Shown in pieces: positions 28,125-29,435 of a stretch of DNA of 29,435 bases. The notes beneath the pieces are model-generated. The model made no database searches, was not told where the DNA came from, and saw only the letters and a program-made list of their open reading frames with translations. The position numbers and the translations under genes were made by a program. Each line of letters starts with the position of its first letter. Within the stretch, counting starts at the first letter, position 1. This DNA comes from Gaiellasilicea sp035575835 (lineage in GTDB: Bacteria > Actinomycetota > Thermoleophilia > Gaiellales > Gaiellaceae), in contig DATLXM010000052.1 of the NCBI GenBank assembly GCA_035575835.1, positions 1-29,435 of the forward strand. The letters run 5' to 3'.

Positions 28125-29381
28125 TCAGGCGGCGAGCTTGCGGAAGATCACGCAGGCGTTGTGACCGCCGAAGCCGAACGAGTTCGAGAGCCCGACCTCG
28201 ATCGGCACTTCACGCGCCTCGTTCGGGATGTAGTCGAGGTCGCAGGTGGGATCCTCGACCTCGTAGTTGATCGTGGGTGGGAGGACGCCGGTCTGCGTCG
28301 CGAGGATCGTGAAGATCGCCTCGACCGCGCCGGCGGCGCCGAGGCAGTGGCCGGTCGCGCCCTTCGTCGAGGAGATCGGGATCCTGCGGGCGTTCTCCTC
28401 TCCGAGCGCGAGCTTGATCACCCGCGTCTCGGAGGCGTCGCCCAGCGGAGTCGAGGTTCCGTGCGCGTTGATGTAGCCGATCTCGCTCGCCTCGATCCCC
28501 CCGTCCTTCAGTGCCATGTTCATCGCGCGCGCCGGGTTCTCTCCGGTGGGATCCGGCTCGGTGATGTGGTTCGCGTCTGAGGAGACTCCGTAGCCCATCA
28601 GCTCGGCGTAGATCTTCGCGCCGCGCGCGCGGGCGTGCTCGAGCTCCTCGAGGACGACGACCGCGGCGGCCTCGCCCATCACGAAGCCGTCCCGGCCCGC
28701 GTCGAACGGCCGGGAAGCGCCCTTCGGGTCGTCGTTGCGCCGCGAGAGGGCGCGCATGGCCCCGAAACCTGCGATCCCGACGCGGGTGATCCCCGCTTCG
28801 GTGCCGCCGCAGAACATCACGTCCGCGCGGCCGAGGCGGATCGCGTCCGCGCCCTCGCCGATCGCCATGTTCGAGGCCGCGCAGGCGGTGCACTGCGAGG
28901 AGAGGGGGCCGCGCGTACCGAGCTCCATCGAGACCCAGCCGGCACCCATGTTCGGGATGATCGCGGGGATGGAGAAGGGGTTGACCCGGTCGGGACCGCG
29001 ATCCATCAGCGTCTGGTAACAGTCCTGGAAGGCGCCGAGGCCCCCGATCCCGGTCGCGATCGAGGCGCCGATCCGGTCTGCCTCCTTCGCGATCTCGAGG
29101 CCCGAATCGGACTCGGCCTGACGTGCTGCCGCGACCACCATCTGGGAAAAGCGATCGAGCCGCCGAGCCTGCTTCCGGTCGATCCACTCGGTGGGGTCGA
29201 ACCCCTTGAGCTCGCACGCGAAGTTGACCGGAAACTCGCTGGCGTCGAACTGCTCGATCTTGCCGGCGCCGGACTCGCCCGCGATCAGGTTCGTCCACGT
29301 CGTCTCGACGTCGTTCCCGAGCGGGGTCACCATTCCGAGGCCGGTGACGACCACGCGTCTTCTGCCGTTGTCAGCGCTCAT
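28125..29381 (-). CDS. fabF: Beta-ketoacyl-ACP synthase II
   Basis: This 418-residue thiolase-fold condensing enzyme elongates acyl-ACP with malonyl-ACP in type II fatty-acid synthesis. Catalytic residues are C167 in QCTACAASNMAIG, H307 in NAHGTSTPLGD and H345 in STKGATGHCLGAAG, with the active-site lysine K340. Gate-loop sequence GLSNSFGFGGHNACVIF closes the protein. Length is standard. ATG 29381 has GAGGGGA 5 nt upstream, and the preceding SDR gene ends 9 bp before it, so both belong to one fab operon. Confidence 0.95.
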   Translation of the reverse strand: MSADNGRRRVVVTGLGMVTPLGNDVETTWTNLIAGESGAGKIEQFDASEFPVNFACELKGFDPTEWIDRKQARRLDRFSQMVVAAARQAESDSGLEIAKEADRIGASIATGIGGLGAFQDCYQTLMDRGPDRVNPFSIPAIIPNMGAGWVSMELGTRGPLSSQCTACAASNMAIGEGADAIRLGRADVMFCGGTEAGITRVGIAGFGAMRALSRRNDDPKGASRPFDAGRDGFVMGEAAAVVVLEELEHARARGAKIYAELMGYGVSSDANHITEPDPTGENPARAMNMALKDGGIEASEIGYINAHGTSTPLGDASETRVIKLALGEENARRIPISSTKGATGHCLGAAGAVEAIFTILATQTGVLPPTINYEVEDPTCDLDYIPNEAREVPIEVGLSNSFGFGGHNACVIFRKLAA

Positions 29382-29390
29382 TCCGTCCCC

Positions 29391-29435
29391 TCACATTCCC
29401 AGGCCACCGTCGACGAGCAGCACCTCGCCCGTGAT
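29391..29435 (-). CDS. Short-chain dehydrogenase/reductase, 3' end only (FabG or FabI-like)
   Basis: Only the last 14 codons are in the window, reading ITGEVLLVDGGLGM then stop. This is the standard C-terminal end of SDR-fold acyl-ACP reductases. Position directly upstream of fabF makes 3-oxoacyl-ACP reductase (FabG) or enoyl-ACP reductase (FabI) likely; the fragment cannot decide between them. Confidence 0.75.
   Translation of the reverse strand: MTGEVLLVDGGLGM

Overview
The window is very GC-rich by eye, with strong G/C third positions. It is densely packed, with many 4-bp GTGA/ATGA stop-start overlaps and many GTG starts. Several genes have a TANNNT box 5-7 nt before the start codon and no Shine-Dalgarno, a leaderless style common in Actinomycetota. 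The gene set (ECF42-type sigma factor with DGPF proteins, LigD, PolX, polyprenol-phosphate mannosyltransferase, MrfA-like helicase) fits an actinobacterium, perhaps class Thermoleophilia. That placement is inference. I saw no tRNA, rRNA, CRISPR array, IS element or phage gene.

Layout. 1-2047: a hypothetical gene and two half-size TauE/SafE transporter genes (-), divergent from trehalose-phosphatase (+), flanked by two inverted copies of a structured palindromic repeat. 2048-4204: a drug-efflux MFS gene, frameshifted by an 8-bp tandem repeat, divergent from its HxlR-type regulator. 4170-7719 (-): polX, a LigT-like 2H phosphoesterase and a PLP decarboxylase, overlapping one another. 7739-8763 (+): a GT2 mannosyltransferase and thioredoxin. 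8764-9804 (-): a lone DppB-type ABC permease. 9871-12785 (-): the thiamine salvage operon thiD-thiM-thiE-thiL behind a TPP riboswitch. 12885-15128 (+): an MrfA/DUF1998 helicase. 15279-20056 (+): an ECF42-like promoter, two DGPF proteins, the ECF42 sigma factor with an in-frame amber codon, an Rrf2 regulator, a VOC protein, an NDH-2-like flavoprotein and a twice-frameshifted GNAT. 20053-22377 (-): LigD (PE-Lig-Pol). 22528-24305 (-): accD-accA. 24364-27626 (-): HAD, two two-domain GNATs and a zinc-ribbon arginase-family protein. 27650-28123 (+): a Pat-like GNAT. 28125-29435 (-): fabF and the last codons of an SDR, probably fabG or fabI.

The genes form small self-contained units: drug efflux with its regulator, vitamin B1 salvage under feedback RNA control, a sigma-factor stress operon, DNA repair (PolX, LigD, MrfA-like helicase), and type II fatty-acid synthesis (accDA, fabF, SDR) split by an unrelated operon.

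The most unusual signals are four. First, a repeat family whose flanks are conserved while its central stem is rewritten with pairing preserved (1-80 and 1951-2028). Second, four divergent gene pairs whose two -10 boxes overlap, giving start sites 18 or 23 bp apart. Third, a 3x8-bp palindromic repeat that breaks the DHA2 signature motif of the efflux pump. Fourth, an amber codon at position 12 of an otherwise intact sigma factor whose own promoter motif is present. Three damaged genes in one window also mean that sequence or assembly error must be excluded first.
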